A stretch of DNA of 64,000 bases from TOLSYN sp035539055 (GTDB lineage: Bacteria > Acidobacteriota > Terriglobia > Terriglobales > Acidobacteriaceae), in contig DATLJC010000032.1 in the NCBI GenBank assembly GCA_035539055.1, positions 59,913-123,912 of the forward strand, written 5' to 3'. The position numbers were made by a program, and so were the translations under genes. Position 1 is the first letter of the stretch, and each line of letters begins with the position of its first letter. Positions 8,126 to 17,530 of the stretch are shown one piece after another. The notes under the pieces are model-generated. The model was not told the DNA's origin and ran no database searches. It saw nothing but the letters and a program-made list of their open reading frames with translations.

Positions 8126-9580
8126 CTAATGACTGGCGAGGATAGTTGGAGCGCCCTGCGTGTAGTGGAGTATCGCGTTGGGGAGCACGCCAAGCCAGAG
8201 GGTTGCAATCAGGCTAATGGCAATTGCCAGACCCATTCCGAGCTGAACCTTGGGGGTGGGCGTTTCCGTTCGAGGTTCAAACATATACATCCGCACTATG
8301 AGGCGCAGGTAGTAGTAAGAGCCCATTCCGCTATTTGCAACACCGATAATGGTGAGCCAGATGAGATGCGTACGAAGTGCGGCACTGAAAACGTAAAACT
8401 TGGCGAAGAATCCGCCGGTAATAGGAATTCCGATCAGCGAAAGCAGGAAAAACGTGAGGACGGCGGCCAGCAATGGCGAGCGCTTCCCGAGTCCAGAGTA
8501 GTCGTCAATTTGGGAGAATCGCTCTCCGCTGCCGGCCATTTGGGTGATGACAGCGAAGGCGCCAACATTCATCGCGGCGTAGGCTGCAGAGTAGAACATT
8601 GCGGCCGAGATGCCGAGCTCGCGATTGCTGGCTGAGGCAAATGCCACCATCAGGTATCCGGCATGTGCGATGGAGGAGTACGCCAACATGCGTTTGACGT
8701 TGCTCTGCAGGATGGCGCCAAGGTTTCCGACGCACATGGACAGCACGGCGGCGATCCAGATAACCCAGAACCAGTGAGGCGAAGCTGTGTCAATGACGAG
8801 ACGGATGAGGACCGCGAAAGCCGCGGCTTTGGGTGCGGTGGACATGAAAGCCACGACCGGCGAAGGTGCGCCTTCGTATACGTCAGGTGTCCAGATGTGA
8901 AAAGGCGCACAGGCTACCTTGAAGCCAAGCCCGGTGAAGATGAGCGCGACGGCGACGTAGGCTAGCGGCTCGATATGCGCGGCGTTGCCGAGGGTGGCGG
9001 CAATATCAAAGACGTTGGTGGAACCAGTGGCGCCGTAGAGCAGCGCAACTCCGTATAGGAAGAAGGCCGTGGCAAAAGAGCCAAGGAGGAAATACTTGAG
9101 AGAGCTTTCAGCGCTCTCGGCGGCATTGCGCCGGAAGCCTGCAAGGATGTAGCTGGAGATCGAAGAGATTTCCAGCGCGATGAAGATAAGCACCAGTTCG
9201 ACTGCCGATGACATCAGGCACATGCCGACCGCTCCAAGAAGGATCAGGGCGTAGTATTCGCCGTGATCGATCTTCTGGAACGGCAGATAATCGAGCGACA
9301 TCAGAATGGTCGCCAAGGCAACGAACAGAACGATGAAATGGAAGAAGACGCTGAAGTGGTCCACACGCAGCATCTGGTTGAGTCCGAAGCCGACGAATTG
9401 CGGCTGTGCCTGGTAGGCCGTTGCCGCGATGGCGGCGACCGCGCCGAAGGCGGCGAAGACGCCCAAGCCCTTGCGACTCCGTCCCGGAGGCAACAGGGCC
9501 TCGATGAACATAACGGTCATTCCCCAGACGGAGAGGACAATTTCAGGAAGAATGCGGATGTAATCGGCAGCTGTTGGCAT
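8126..9580 (-). CDS. nuoN: NADH-quinone oxidoreductase subunit N
   Basis: NuoN is one of three Mrp-antiporter-like proton-pumping subunits in the membrane arm of complex I. The 484-residue product is a multi-helix membrane protein with about 14 hydrophobic segments and family motifs such as FKVACAPFHIWTPDVYEGAP. In that motif the lysine and the HxWxPDxYEGAP signature are characteristic. VKRMLAYSSIAHAGY follows, with the helix-8 lysine. It is the last gene of the nuo operon, starting two bases after nuoM ends. It ends at the hairpin at 8074-8106. Confidence 0.96.
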   Translation of the reverse strand: MPTAADYIRILPEIVLSVWGMTVMFIEALLPPGRSRKGLGVFAAFGAVAAIAATAYQAQPQFVGFGLNQMLRVDHFSVFFHFIVLFVALATILMSLDYLPFQKIDHGEYYALILLGAVGMCLMSSAVELVLIFIALEISSISSYILAGFRRNAAESAESSLKYFLLGSFATAFFLYGVALLYGATGSTNVFDIAATLGNAAHIEPLAYVAVALIFTGLGFKVACAPFHIWTPDVYEGAPSPVVAFMSTAPKAAAFAVLIRLVIDTASPHWFWVIWIAAVLSMCVGNLGAILQSNVKRMLAYSSIAHAGYLMVAFASASNRELGISAAMFYSAAYAAMNVGAFAVITQMAGSGERFSQIDDYSGLGKRSPLLAAVLTFFLLSLIGIPITGGFFAKFYVFSAALRTHLIWLTIIGVANSGMGSYYYLRLIVRMYMFEPRTETPTPKVQLGMGLAIAISLIATLWLGVLPNAILHYTQGAPTILASH

Positions 9581-9582
9581 GG

Positions 9583-11139
9583 CTATTTGAACACCGTGTA
9601 GAACGTGCTAACTGTGGGTGCGGTTGCTGAGGCCGCTCGCTTTTGCATTTCGAGAATACCGGCGACGGAGGTGTCTATGGAGTTCATCCAGAAATTTGGG
9701 AAGACTCCCATGATGAGGGCCAGAACAGCGAGCGGCCAGAGGATGCTGCGTTCACGGACATCAATGTCGGGCAGCGTCGCGTTGATGGGATTGGTGATGA
9801 CACCGTAGAAGGTTCGCTGGTAGAGCCAGAGCATATAGAAGGCGCTCCAGATGACACCGCTGGCGGCGATGATTCCGTAGATTGCCTTTGCCTGGAAAGC
9901 ACCGCTCAGGATCAGAAACTCGCCGATGAATCCGTTCATCAGCGGCAGACCGATCGACGAGAGAGTGATGATCAGGAAGAGCGTGGCGTAGACGGGCATC
10001 GGGGTGGCGAGACCGCCGTATTCCTTGATCTCGTAGGTGTGGCGGCGGTCATAGACCATTCCCAAAAGCAGGAAAAGTGCGCCGGTGGAGATGCCGTGGT
10101 TGAGCATCTGGAAGACTGCTCCGTCCATACCGGACTGTGTGAAACTGTAAATCCCAAGCACTACAAAACCAAGGTGGCTAACCGAGGAGTAGGCGACTAA
10201 CTTCTTCATGTTCGGCTGCACGAGTGCTACTAGCGCGCCATACACGATACCGATAATGGCAAGGGTGATGATCCAGGGTGCGTTCCTGTGGGCCTCGGCG
10301 GGGAACAGGCCGATGTTGAAGCGCAGCAGACCGTAAGTTCCCATCTTCAGCAGGACACCGGCGAGCAGTACCGAACCAGCGGTAGGCGCTTCGACGTGAG
10401 CGTCAGGCAGCCAGGTATGCAGCGGGAAGAGCGGTACTTTGACGGCGAAAGCAACAAAGAATCCGAGGAATAGCCAGAGGGCTGTGTGGCCGGGCAGAGC
10501 GATCGTGCCGGTGGCTAGTAGATGTTGAAGTTCGGTGAAATCGAAGGTTCCAGACTGTGCATAGAGCCATATAATCGCCGCGAGCATGAAGACCGAAGCG
10601 ATCATGGTGTAGAGGAAAAACTTTACGGCTGCGTAAACACGACGCTGGTGTCCGAAGATTCCGATAATAAGCGCCATCGGAATGAGAGTCGCTTCCCAGA
10701 AGAAGTAGAAGAGGAAGAGATCGAGTGCTATGAATACGCCGATCATGGCGGTTTCAAGCAGGAGTAGAAGGATGAAGAATTCCTTTACTCGCTCATGTAT
10801 CGACTTCCAGGATGCAAGAACACAGAACGGCACCAGGAATGTGGTCAGGACCACGAGCCATAACGAAATGCCATCAATACCGATGTGGTAATGAATGTTC
10901 GGACTGGTGACCCAGTGCAGATTCTGTTCGTAGGCGAAGCTGCCGGAACCTGCTGGAGCCACTTCGCGATAGTGCGCGGGCAGGTGCAGCGAGACCAGCA
11001 GGGTGATGACAGAAATGGCCAGGGCGAACCACCGGATATCGCGGTCGCGGCGCGGCAGGAAAGCGATGAGAAGCGCTCCCAGCGCGGGCAGGAAGGTCGT
11101 AAGCGTGAGAATCCAGGGGTTGAGAGTAGATAAGTTCAT
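9583..11139 (-). CDS. nuoM: NADH-quinone oxidoreductase subunit M
   Basis: NuoM is the second antiporter-like proton-pumping subunit. From ATG at 11137-11139 it is 518 residues, normal for the family. Motifs include VKVPLFPLHTWLPDAHVEAP and MKKLVAYSSVSHLGFV, carrying pump-channel lysines and histidines. The frame is open 19 codons further upstream, but that extension is Arg/Cys-rich and lies inside nuoL. The chosen ATG overlaps the nuoL stop by four bases, as elsewhere in this operon. About 13-14 hydrophobic segments are visible. Confidence 0.96.
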   Translation of the reverse strand: MNLSTLNPWILTLTTFLPALGALLIAFLPRRDRDIRWFALAISVITLLVSLHLPAHYREVAPAGSGSFAYEQNLHWVTSPNIHYHIGIDGISLWLVVLTTFLVPFCVLASWKSIHERVKEFFILLLLLETAMIGVFIALDLFLFYFFWEATLIPMALIIGIFGHQRRVYAAVKFFLYTMIASVFMLAAIIWLYAQSGTFDFTELQHLLATGTIALPGHTALWLFLGFFVAFAVKVPLFPLHTWLPDAHVEAPTAGSVLLAGVLLKMGTYGLLRFNIGLFPAEAHRNAPWIITLAIIGIVYGALVALVQPNMKKLVAYSSVSHLGFVVLGIYSFTQSGMDGAVFQMLNHGISTGALFLLLGMVYDRRHTYEIKEYGGLATPMPVYATLFLIITLSSIGLPLMNGFIGEFLILSGAFQAKAIYGIIAASGVIWSAFYMLWLYQRTFYGVITNPINATLPDIDVRERSILWPLAVLALIMGVFPNFWMNSIDTSVAGILEMQKRAASATAPTVSTFYTVFK

Positions 11140-13148
11140 CGGGTTCCCATCCAGACCATGTAGGCAACTACGGCAGCGGCACCGGCGGCAACCCATCCTG
11201 CATAGCTGCGCACTAAGCCAGATTGCTGCTGACGAATAATCTGCGAGACATCGCGTGCCGCGACAGCGCTCTTATTCACCGAACCGTCGATTACTTTCTG
11301 ATCGAAGGTTTGCCAGAGAATGACGCGAGAAAACCACACCAGGGGGCCGATGATGGCAGCCGAATACAGTTCGTCTATCCAATATTTGTTGAGGACCAGT
11401 TTGTAAAGTCCTTCAGTTCGAGCGGCAATCCTGGAGGGCAGTTCGGGGCGCTTCATGTAGAAGAACCAGGCGAGGCCGAGACCGGAGAAGGCGACGAGGA
11501 CCGAGACAGCCATCAACGAATTCTCCAGAACCTTGCTCTCACCTGCGGCTCCCGCACCTTCGCTTATGGGCGTTGCAGTGGCTTCATTGTTCTGAGCTGC
11601 GTTCTGCTCAATCGAGACCTTTTGGATCACTGGCGAGAGGAAGTGCTCGAAGCGGTTTCCAATTCCTACCCATCCCCCAACTATGGAAAGCACGCCGAGC
11701 AGGACGAGAGGCGCAAGCATCAGCCACGGTGACTCGTGAGGCTCATGATGATCGTCGTGGCTTCCGTGCGCGGAATGTGCATCGGCAGGTGCGCCGCGAT
11801 ATTCTCCGGTGAAGGTGAGGAAGATTAGACGGAACATGTAGAAGCTGGTCATGAAGGCGGTGATGATGCCAACGGCCCAGAAAATCTTGCTGCCATGTGT
11901 GCTGCTGAAGGCTTGCCAGAGGATCTCATCCTTGGAGAAGAATCCCGCGAATGGAGGAATTCCCGAGATGGCAAAAGTCGCAATCAGCATAGTCCAGAAG
12001 GTCCATGGCATGTACTTGCGCAAGCCTCCCATTTTTCGCATGTCCTGTTCTCCGCCGATGCCGTGAATCACGGAACCGGCTCCGAGGAAGAGCAGGGCCT
12101 TGAAAAACGCGTGAGTCATAAGGTGGAAGACCGACGCTGAATAAGCGGCGACTCCGGCAGCCATGAACATGTAACCGAGCTGCGAGACGGTGGAGTAGGC
12201 AAGCACGCGCTTGATATCCGTCTGGGTGATTCCGATGGTGGCGGCAAAGAAACTGGTAAGCGCTCCGATGATTGCCACCGCAAGCAGCGCAATGGGCGCG
12301 CGGCTGAAGATCGGATTGGAGCGGCAGACCATGTACACGCCAGCCGTGACCATGGTGGCGGCGTGGATGAGCGCGGAAACCGGCGTGGGGCCTTCCATCG
12401 CGTCGGGCAGCCAGACATAGAGCGGAATCTGGGCGCTCTTGCCGCAGGCGCCCACAAGCATGAGCAGGCCGATGGCAGTAAGGATTCCGGCGCTGGTTTC
12501 GACTGAGAAATGAGAAGCCACATCGAAAACGGCGGCGTATCGCAAGGTTCCGAAGTGCTGGATAAGCAGGAAGAGCGCAATCAGAAACCCGAAGTCTCCG
12601 ACGCGATTGGTGATGAACGCTTTCTTTCCGGCATTGGCGGCTGAGTCCCGGAGGAAGAAGAAGCCGATCAGCAGGTAGGATGCGAGGCCCACTCCTTCCC
12701 AGCCGACGAACATGAGCAGGTAATTATTGGCCAACACCAGCGTCAACATGAAGAACATGAAAAAGTTGAGGTAGGTGAAGAAGCGGTAATATCCTCCCTC
12801 GTGCTCCATGTACGCGACGGAATAGACATGAATGAGGAAGCCGACACCTGTGACTACCAGCATCATGATCAACGATAGATGGTCGAGGTAAATTCCGAAG
12901 TCGACGGAAAACTTTCCAGCACGAATCCAGGTGCCGTAGGAGACCTCCAGCGCTTCCGCGCCGGAGTGCATGAGCACATAGGCATGCACGCACGCGGCGA
13001 GGAATGACGCTCCGGTGAAGAAGAGCGCGACGGAGGCGACCAGTGACTTGGGGAAGCGCTTGCCGAAAAGGCCATTGATGAGCGCACCCGCCAGAGGCAG
13101 GATCGGAATGAGCCAGGGTTGCCAGAACGGTAGATTCAATGAAGTCAT
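11136..13148 (-). CDS. nuoL: NADH-quinone oxidoreductase subunit L
   Basis: NuoL is the distal antiporter-like subunit that also contributes the long lateral helix of complex I. The 670-residue length is typical. Motifs include SAQIPLYVWLPDAMEGPTPV and DIKRVLAYSTVSQLGYMFMA. A hydrophilic histidine-rich loop (about residues 465-485, several HDDHHEPHE-like residues) lies toward the C-terminus, followed by the extended amphipathic region and a final membrane helix. Stop and start codons overlap by four bases with nuoM downstream and nuoK upstream. The His-rich loop could bind metal but this is not a known requirement. Confidence 0.96.
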   Translation of the reverse strand: MTSLNLPFWQPWLIPILPLAGALINGLFGKRFPKSLVASVALFFTGASFLAACVHAYVLMHSGAEALEVSYGTWIRAGKFSVDFGIYLDHLSLIMMLVVTGVGFLIHVYSVAYMEHEGGYYRFFTYLNFFMFFMLTLVLANNYLLMFVGWEGVGLASYLLIGFFFLRDSAANAGKKAFITNRVGDFGFLIALFLLIQHFGTLRYAAVFDVASHFSVETSAGILTAIGLLMLVGACGKSAQIPLYVWLPDAMEGPTPVSALIHAATMVTAGVYMVCRSNPIFSRAPIALLAVAIIGALTSFFAATIGITQTDIKRVLAYSTVSQLGYMFMAAGVAAYSASVFHLMTHAFFKALLFLGAGSVIHGIGGEQDMRKMGGLRKYMPWTFWTMLIATFAISGIPPFAGFFSKDEILWQAFSSTHGSKIFWAVGIITAFMTSFYMFRLIFLTFTGEYRGAPADAHSAHGSHDDHHEPHESPWLMLAPLVLLGVLSIVGGWVGIGNRFEHFLSPVIQKVSIEQNAAQNNEATATPISEGAGAAGESKVLENSLMAVSVLVAFSGLGLAWFFYMKRPELPSRIAARTEGLYKLVLNKYWIDELYSAAIIGPLVWFSRVILWQTFDQKVIDGSVNKSAVAARDVSQIIRQQQSGLVRSYAGWVAAGAAAVVAYMVWMGTR

Positions 13149-13453
13149 AGTTTCAGCAGGTTCACCCGATCGACGTTAAGCGTCTCACGCGTGCGATAAA
13201 CAGAGATGATAATAGCCAGCCCCACTGCGGCCTCGGCGGCGGCAACGACCATGACGAAAAAGACGAAGATGTGTCCGTCGAGAGTTCCAAGGCGCGTCGC
13301 GAAAGCAATGAACGAAAGGTTTACACCGTTCAGCATCAGCTCGATGGACATGAAGAGCGTGATGACGTTGCGCTTGATAAGAAACCCCGTGACGCCACAG
13401 GCGAACAGAAATGCACTCAGCAACAGGTAGTAGGAAATGGGGATGTCGTTCAT
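13145..13453 (-). CDS. nuoK: NADH-quinone oxidoreductase subunit K
   Basis: NuoK (MrpC-like) has three transmembrane helices in the proton-transfer arm of complex I. The 102-residue product contains IELMLNGVNLSFIAF with the conserved membrane glutamate, and a second glutamate in AAAEAAVGLAI. Both are needed for proton translocation in studied enzymes. It overlaps nuoL and nuoJ by four bases each, so the three are probably translationally coupled. Confidence 0.96.
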   Translation of the reverse strand: MNDIPISYYLLLSAFLFACGVTGFLIKRNVITLFMSIELMLNGVNLSFIAFATRLGTLDGHIFVFFVMVVAAAEAAVGLAIIISVYRTRETLNVDRVNLLKL

Positions 13454-13947
13454 GAGTTACTCCTGCGGGCCAGCACCACCGCGCCCATGATGGCGATGAG
13501 CACGAGGATGCTGGTGACTTCAAAGGCCAGCAGATACTTGGTGAAGAGCATCATGCCCACTTTGTCGGCGGGACCGTACAGCATGCCAATGGAAATAAGC
13601 TTTTCTTGCGGGCGATGCTGAAGCAAAACCCAGATTCCGATGATGCCGCCAGCGAAAAGTCCCGGAATACCAAAGATCTTCGCGACGTTGCTGCCCTTGG
13701 ACTGCTCTTCTTCCCCGGCGTTGAGCAGCATGATGACAAAGATGTAGAGCACCATAATAGCGCCCGCATAGATGATGATCTGCACGACGGCAACGAACTC
13801 CGCGCCGAGCAGCATGTAGATGAGCGCCAGCGAGCCCATGACCACGATGAGCGAGAGCGCGCTGTTGATCGTCTTCCGCTGAATCAGCAGATTGATCGCG
13901 CCACCTGCGCAGAATGCTCCGAAAAGTAGAAAGAGAAAGAGATGCAT
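13450..13947 (-). CDS. nuoJ: NADH-quinone oxidoreductase subunit J
   Basis: NuoJ is a five-helix membrane subunit near the quinone site whose third helix takes part in the coupling movement. From ATG at 13945-13947 the product is 165 residues, as expected, and includes ALIYMLLGAEFVAVVQIIIYAGAIMVLYIFVI, with each half recognisable as NuoJ. The open frame continues 33 codons upstream but that part overlaps nuoH and is not NuoJ-like. nuoI would normally sit between nuoH and nuoJ. Here only 22 bases separate them, so nuoI is absent from the operon. Confidence 0.95.
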   Translation of the reverse strand: MHLFLFLLFGAFCAGGAINLLIQRKTINSALSLIVVMGSLALIYMLLGAEFVAVVQIIIYAGAIMVLYIFVIMLLNAGEEEQSKGSNVAKIFGIPGLFAGGIIGIWVLLQHRPQEKLISIGMLYGPADKVGMMLFTKYLLAFEVTSILVLIAIMGAVVLARRSNS

Positions 13948-13969
13948 TATTGGGTTTCCATTCCGGCCA

Positions 13970-15043
13970 TCATGCCCGCATCGCCACGAAAAATGCGGTG
14001 ATAACCACGTTAGCCAGCGCAAGCGGGAAGAGGAACTTCCAGCCAAAGGCCATCAACTGGTCATAACGGAAGCGCGGCAATGTGCCGCGAATCCAGATGT
14101 ATAGGAAAAGGAAAAAGAAGATTTTGGACGAAAACCAGATCAGCGGCAAAAAAGCCTGAATCACCGCGGGCAGGAACGGTAGCGGCGGGCCGCTCCATCC
14201 TCCGAGGAACATGACTGAGGCGATGCACGCAACGGTCACCATGTTGGTGTACTCGGCGATGAAGAACATCGCGAACTTCATGGCGCTATATTCTGTGTGA
14301 TATCCGGCGACAAGTTCGGTTTCAGCTTCCGGAAGATCGAATGGAATTCGATTAGTTTCGGCAAAGGCCGCCATCATGTACACGAAGAACGCTACGAATT
14401 GGCCCTTGAAGATGTACCACTGCGGAATGAATCCGAACCATGTGCCGAGTTGCGCATGTACGATGCCGCTCAGACTGAGCGTGCTCGACATGAGCAACAC
14501 GCCAATCAGCGAAAGGCCTAACGAAACTTCGTAGCTGACCATCTGAGCCGAGGCACGCAGCGATCCGAGCAAGGAGTACTTGCTGTTGGAGGACCAACCG
14601 GCGAGAGCGATTCCATAAACGCCCAGCGAGGTGATTCCGAGCACGATCAGGATGCCGACATTGATATCGCTCGGCTGCCCATTCGCACCCAGTACGCCGG
14701 TGATTTGCACCGGCGTATCGATGCCGAACAGATGAATGACGGGACCGATCGGAACCATGGCGATGGAAGTGAGAGCCATGATGAGCGCGAGTGCTGGGGC
14801 GAGAAGATAGATGTTCTTCTCGACGTAGGGCGGCGTCAAATCTTCCTTGAGAAGAAACTTGATTCCGTCGGCAAGTGGCTGCAGTAATCCAAACGGGCCG
14901 ACGCGCGAAGGTCCCCAGCGATTCTGCATGTGGCCGACGATCTTACGCTCCAGCCACACCGTGTAGGCGACAATGGTGAGCAGAACGCCAAGAGTGATGG
15001 CGATCTTAATTATCGCGACGATCAAGAAAGTCAAAGCGCTCAT
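13970..15043 (-). CDS. nuoH: NADH-quinone oxidoreductase subunit H
   Basis: NuoH forms much of the quinone chamber and the start of the proton path. The 357-residue product has about eight hydrophobic helices and the family motifs ERKIVGHMQNRWGPSRVGPFG near the N-terminus (quinone-chamber loop), AETNRIPFDLPEAE, and ELVAGYHTEYS with conserved glutamates. Normal partners NuoB and NuoI are not encoded next to it, which is unusual for a nuo operon. A 94-base gap separates it from nuoG. Confidence 0.96.
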   Translation of the reverse strand: MSALTFLIVAIIKIAITLGVLLTIVAYTVWLERKIVGHMQNRWGPSRVGPFGLLQPLADGIKFLLKEDLTPPYVEKNIYLLAPALALIMALTSIAMVPIGPVIHLFGIDTPVQITGVLGANGQPSDINVGILIVLGITSLGVYGIALAGWSSNSKYSLLGSLRASAQMVSYEVSLGLSLIGVLLMSSTLSLSGIVHAQLGTWFGFIPQWYIFKGQFVAFFVYMMAAFAETNRIPFDLPEAETELVAGYHTEYSAMKFAMFFIAEYTNMVTVACIASVMFLGGWSGPPLPFLPAVIQAFLPLIWFSSKIFFFLFLYIWIRGTLPRFRYDQLMAFGWKFLFPLALANVVITAFFVAMRA

Positions 15044-15137
15044 TGAAAATCAATCCCCAGCCCCGCAGAAGAGAAACACACGATCTTCTGTTGGCAGAAA
15101 CTTACAAGGCTCCCGCCCGAAGGCAGGAGGAAAGAAA

Positions 15138-17510
15138 TCAGTCAGCCCCGATTGGTTCAGTCGTGTTGCGACGATTTTCGACGACCGAGTTCAGTGTTTC
15201 CGAGTAACGGCCAAGCGTGCCGGAAGTGAAAAGTGAATTTCCGGCGGGGGCAATCAGTTCAGGATGACTTGGAATTCCAGCGGGTTCGATTTGGATCAGT
15301 TCGGTTCGCTGAGGATTTCCGGCGGCGAGGTCCAGTCTCGAAATCGCGTAACCGGGAAGCAGTTGGGAAATTTCATCGAGCACGATCGTAGGATCAAGCG
15401 GCGAAGTGCGCGACGCGAGACCGCGAGCTTCGGTGTACACCGCATTGCGATCGGCTTCACCGGACTGAGCGCCACGGCTTTGGCCGGCGTCGGCGAAAGT
15501 GTAGCCGCGGAAAGGAACGAGCTTATCGATGTCCGCTCCCATCTTTTCAGCAAGGCGAATGATGATTTCGAAATCGGGCTTGACGCCATGAACGTCGGAA
15601 GCTTTCTTCAGGCGTTGCAGATCGCCGCATGTGTTGGTAACGGTACCTGCTTTTTCATAGGCGAAAGCGGCGGGCAGAAAGACGTCCGCGTCCTGTGCCG
15701 TTTCGGTCAGAAACATATCCTGCACTACCAGGAAGGAACGGGAAAACGCCTCGGTATCCGGGTAGCGGGCTGCGGGATTGGAGCCGACCACCCACAGTGC
15801 GCGCAGGTCTCCGGCTGCCGCCGCGTCGAGCATCTGCGGAAGCGAAAGCCCCGGCGTAGTCGGAACATCGGCTGCCCACGAGATTTTGTCGCGCGAGCTG
15901 CCACCGACTGAGTGATATCCGGGGAGCAGGTCGGGATAAAGTCCCATGTCAGCCGCTCCGCGTGAATTCGCGTAATCGGCCAGGCAGATGAATTTTGCTC
16001 CCTTGGAAGAGCCATAGGCGACGAGCGCATCGACGGCTTCGCCGCGCAGTTCTGAACCGAAAGCAATGACGAGGCCGGACGTGGCATTTAGCGTGTCGCG
16101 CAATTTACTGAGGTCATCAGTGGCCACTCCGAGCTTTGAGGCAGCCGCATCGTTGCCAGTCAGGAAAGAGACGAAATAGTCCTCGGATGCGGGAGCGATT
16201 GTCGCCGTCAGCGCGGCCTGGTGCGTGAGCTTGATCTTCTTGGAATTCACAACGTAAAGCCGAGAGTTGCGCAGACGTACCGCGTTGCGAATCTGCCACG
16301 CGAGCAGAGGGTGTTGCTCCGTTGGGTCGCTACCGATGAGCAGGATCGCCGATGCCTTGGAGACCTCCGCCATCGAGGCGGTCTGTGCGTTGTTCGCGGC
16401 AATCGCACGGGCGAACGAAGGGAAGTCAGCCGTGCGGTGGTGGTCGATATTGTTGGTCCCGAGGACAGTGCGCGCAAATTTCTGCAGCAGGTAGTTCTCT
16501 TCGTTGGTAGTGCGATTGGAGCCGATGACACCGATCGACTGCGGGCCGGTGGCGAGAAGAATCTCCTGGAATTTCGCTGCGATCTGCTCGACGGCTTCGG
16601 TCCAGGTAGCAGCGACAAACTTGCCATCGCGCTTGATCAGCGGCGTGGTGACGCGCTCGGGGTTAGCCGCGAAGTCATATGCGTAACGGCCCTTGACGCA
16701 AAGGAAGTCGTCATTCATTCCGCTGCGGTCGCGATTATCGCAGCGCACGATCTCCGAACCAGTTTCAGAGCGACGAACGCCGACCGTCGTGAGGCACCCG
16801 TCGCCACAGTGATTGCAAACGGTGCCGACGTGAGTCATTTCCCAAGGGCGCGTCTTGTATCGGTAAGAGCCGCTGGTGAGCGCGCCAACGGGGCAAATAT
16901 CGATACACATACCGCACTCTTCGCAATCGAGGGAGTCGCCTTGATTGGGAGCGATCACCGATCCCTGGCCACGATTCTGAATGCCTAGCGCCCACACGTC
17001 CATGCCTTCGCCGCAAACACGAACGCAACGGTAACAGAGGATGCAGCGCGGGCGGTCATAGAAGACAATGGGCGACCACTGCTGTTCATCGCGATGGCTT
17101 TTGATATCGACGAATTTAGACTCTCCCGCGCCATACTTGAAAGTCATGTCCTGCAATTCGCACTCTCCGCCCGCATCACAGACCGGGCAGTCGAGGGGAT
17201 GATTTGCGAGCAGCAGTTCGAGTGTGGATTTGCGGGCCTGCACCACTTTCTCAGACTCCGTCTGCACTACCATGCCTTCAGCGACGGGAGTGGTACAGGC
17301 CGTCTGCATCTTGGGCATCTTCTCGATTTCAACCAGGCACATACGGCAAGCGCCCTGCAGCGAGAGTCCGGGGTAGTAGCAGAAGGCCGGAATCTCAATG
17401 CCATAGGGCTTGCAGGCCTCAATAAGCAGAGTTCCCTTCGGAGCCGTGATGGTTTGTCCGTTCACGGTGAGCGTTACGTTTTGCGTCGTGTTTTGTGTTG
17501 CGTCGGCCAT
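15138..17510 (-). CDS. nuoG: NADH-quinone oxidoreductase subunit G
   Basis: NuoG is the large Fe-S subunit of the complex I peripheral arm. The 790-residue product begins with a ferredoxin-type [2Fe-2S] domain (CRMC and surrounding cysteines, residues about 40-75). A His-Cys3 cluster site follows in HPLDCPVCDAGGECELQD, then two CxxCxxC clusters (CILCYRCVRVC and CEECGMCIDIC). A further CNHCGDGC motif with a downstream cysteine could hold the N7 cluster that only some bacteria keep. The rest is a molybdopterin-oxidoreductase-like domain without a cofactor role in complex I. It follows nuoF in the operon with about 20 bases between. Confidence 0.96.
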   Translation of the reverse strand: MADATQNTTQNVTLTVNGQTITAPKGTLLIEACKPYGIEIPAFCYYPGLSLQGACRMCLVEIEKMPKMQTACTTPVAEGMVVQTESEKVVQARKSTLELLLANHPLDCPVCDAGGECELQDMTFKYGAGESKFVDIKSHRDEQQWSPIVFYDRPRCILCYRCVRVCGEGMDVWALGIQNRGQGSVIAPNQGDSLDCEECGMCIDICPVGALTSGSYRYKTRPWEMTHVGTVCNHCGDGCLTTVGVRRSETGSEIVRCDNRDRSGMNDDFLCVKGRYAYDFAANPERVTTPLIKRDGKFVAATWTEAVEQIAAKFQEILLATGPQSIGVIGSNRTTNEENYLLQKFARTVLGTNNIDHHRTADFPSFARAIAANNAQTASMAEVSKASAILLIGSDPTEQHPLLAWQIRNAVRLRNSRLYVVNSKKIKLTHQAALTATIAPASEDYFVSFLTGNDAAASKLGVATDDLSKLRDTLNATSGLVIAFGSELRGEAVDALVAYGSSKGAKFICLADYANSRGAADMGLYPDLLPGYHSVGGSSRDKISWAADVPTTPGLSLPQMLDAAAAGDLRALWVVGSNPAARYPDTEAFSRSFLVVQDMFLTETAQDADVFLPAAFAYEKAGTVTNTCGDLQRLKKASDVHGVKPDFEIIIRLAEKMGADIDKLVPFRGYTFADAGQSRGAQSGEADRNAVYTEARGLASRTSPLDPTIVLDEISQLLPGYAISRLDLAAGNPQRTELIQIEPAGIPSHPELIAPAGNSLFTSGTLGRYSETLNSVVENRRNTTEPIGAD

Positions 17511-17530
17511 GAATTCTCTTCGCGTTATCC

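Noticed and set aside
16221..16988. 255-codon rightward open frame inside nuoG
   Set aside because: Antisense to nuoG with no recognisable motif.
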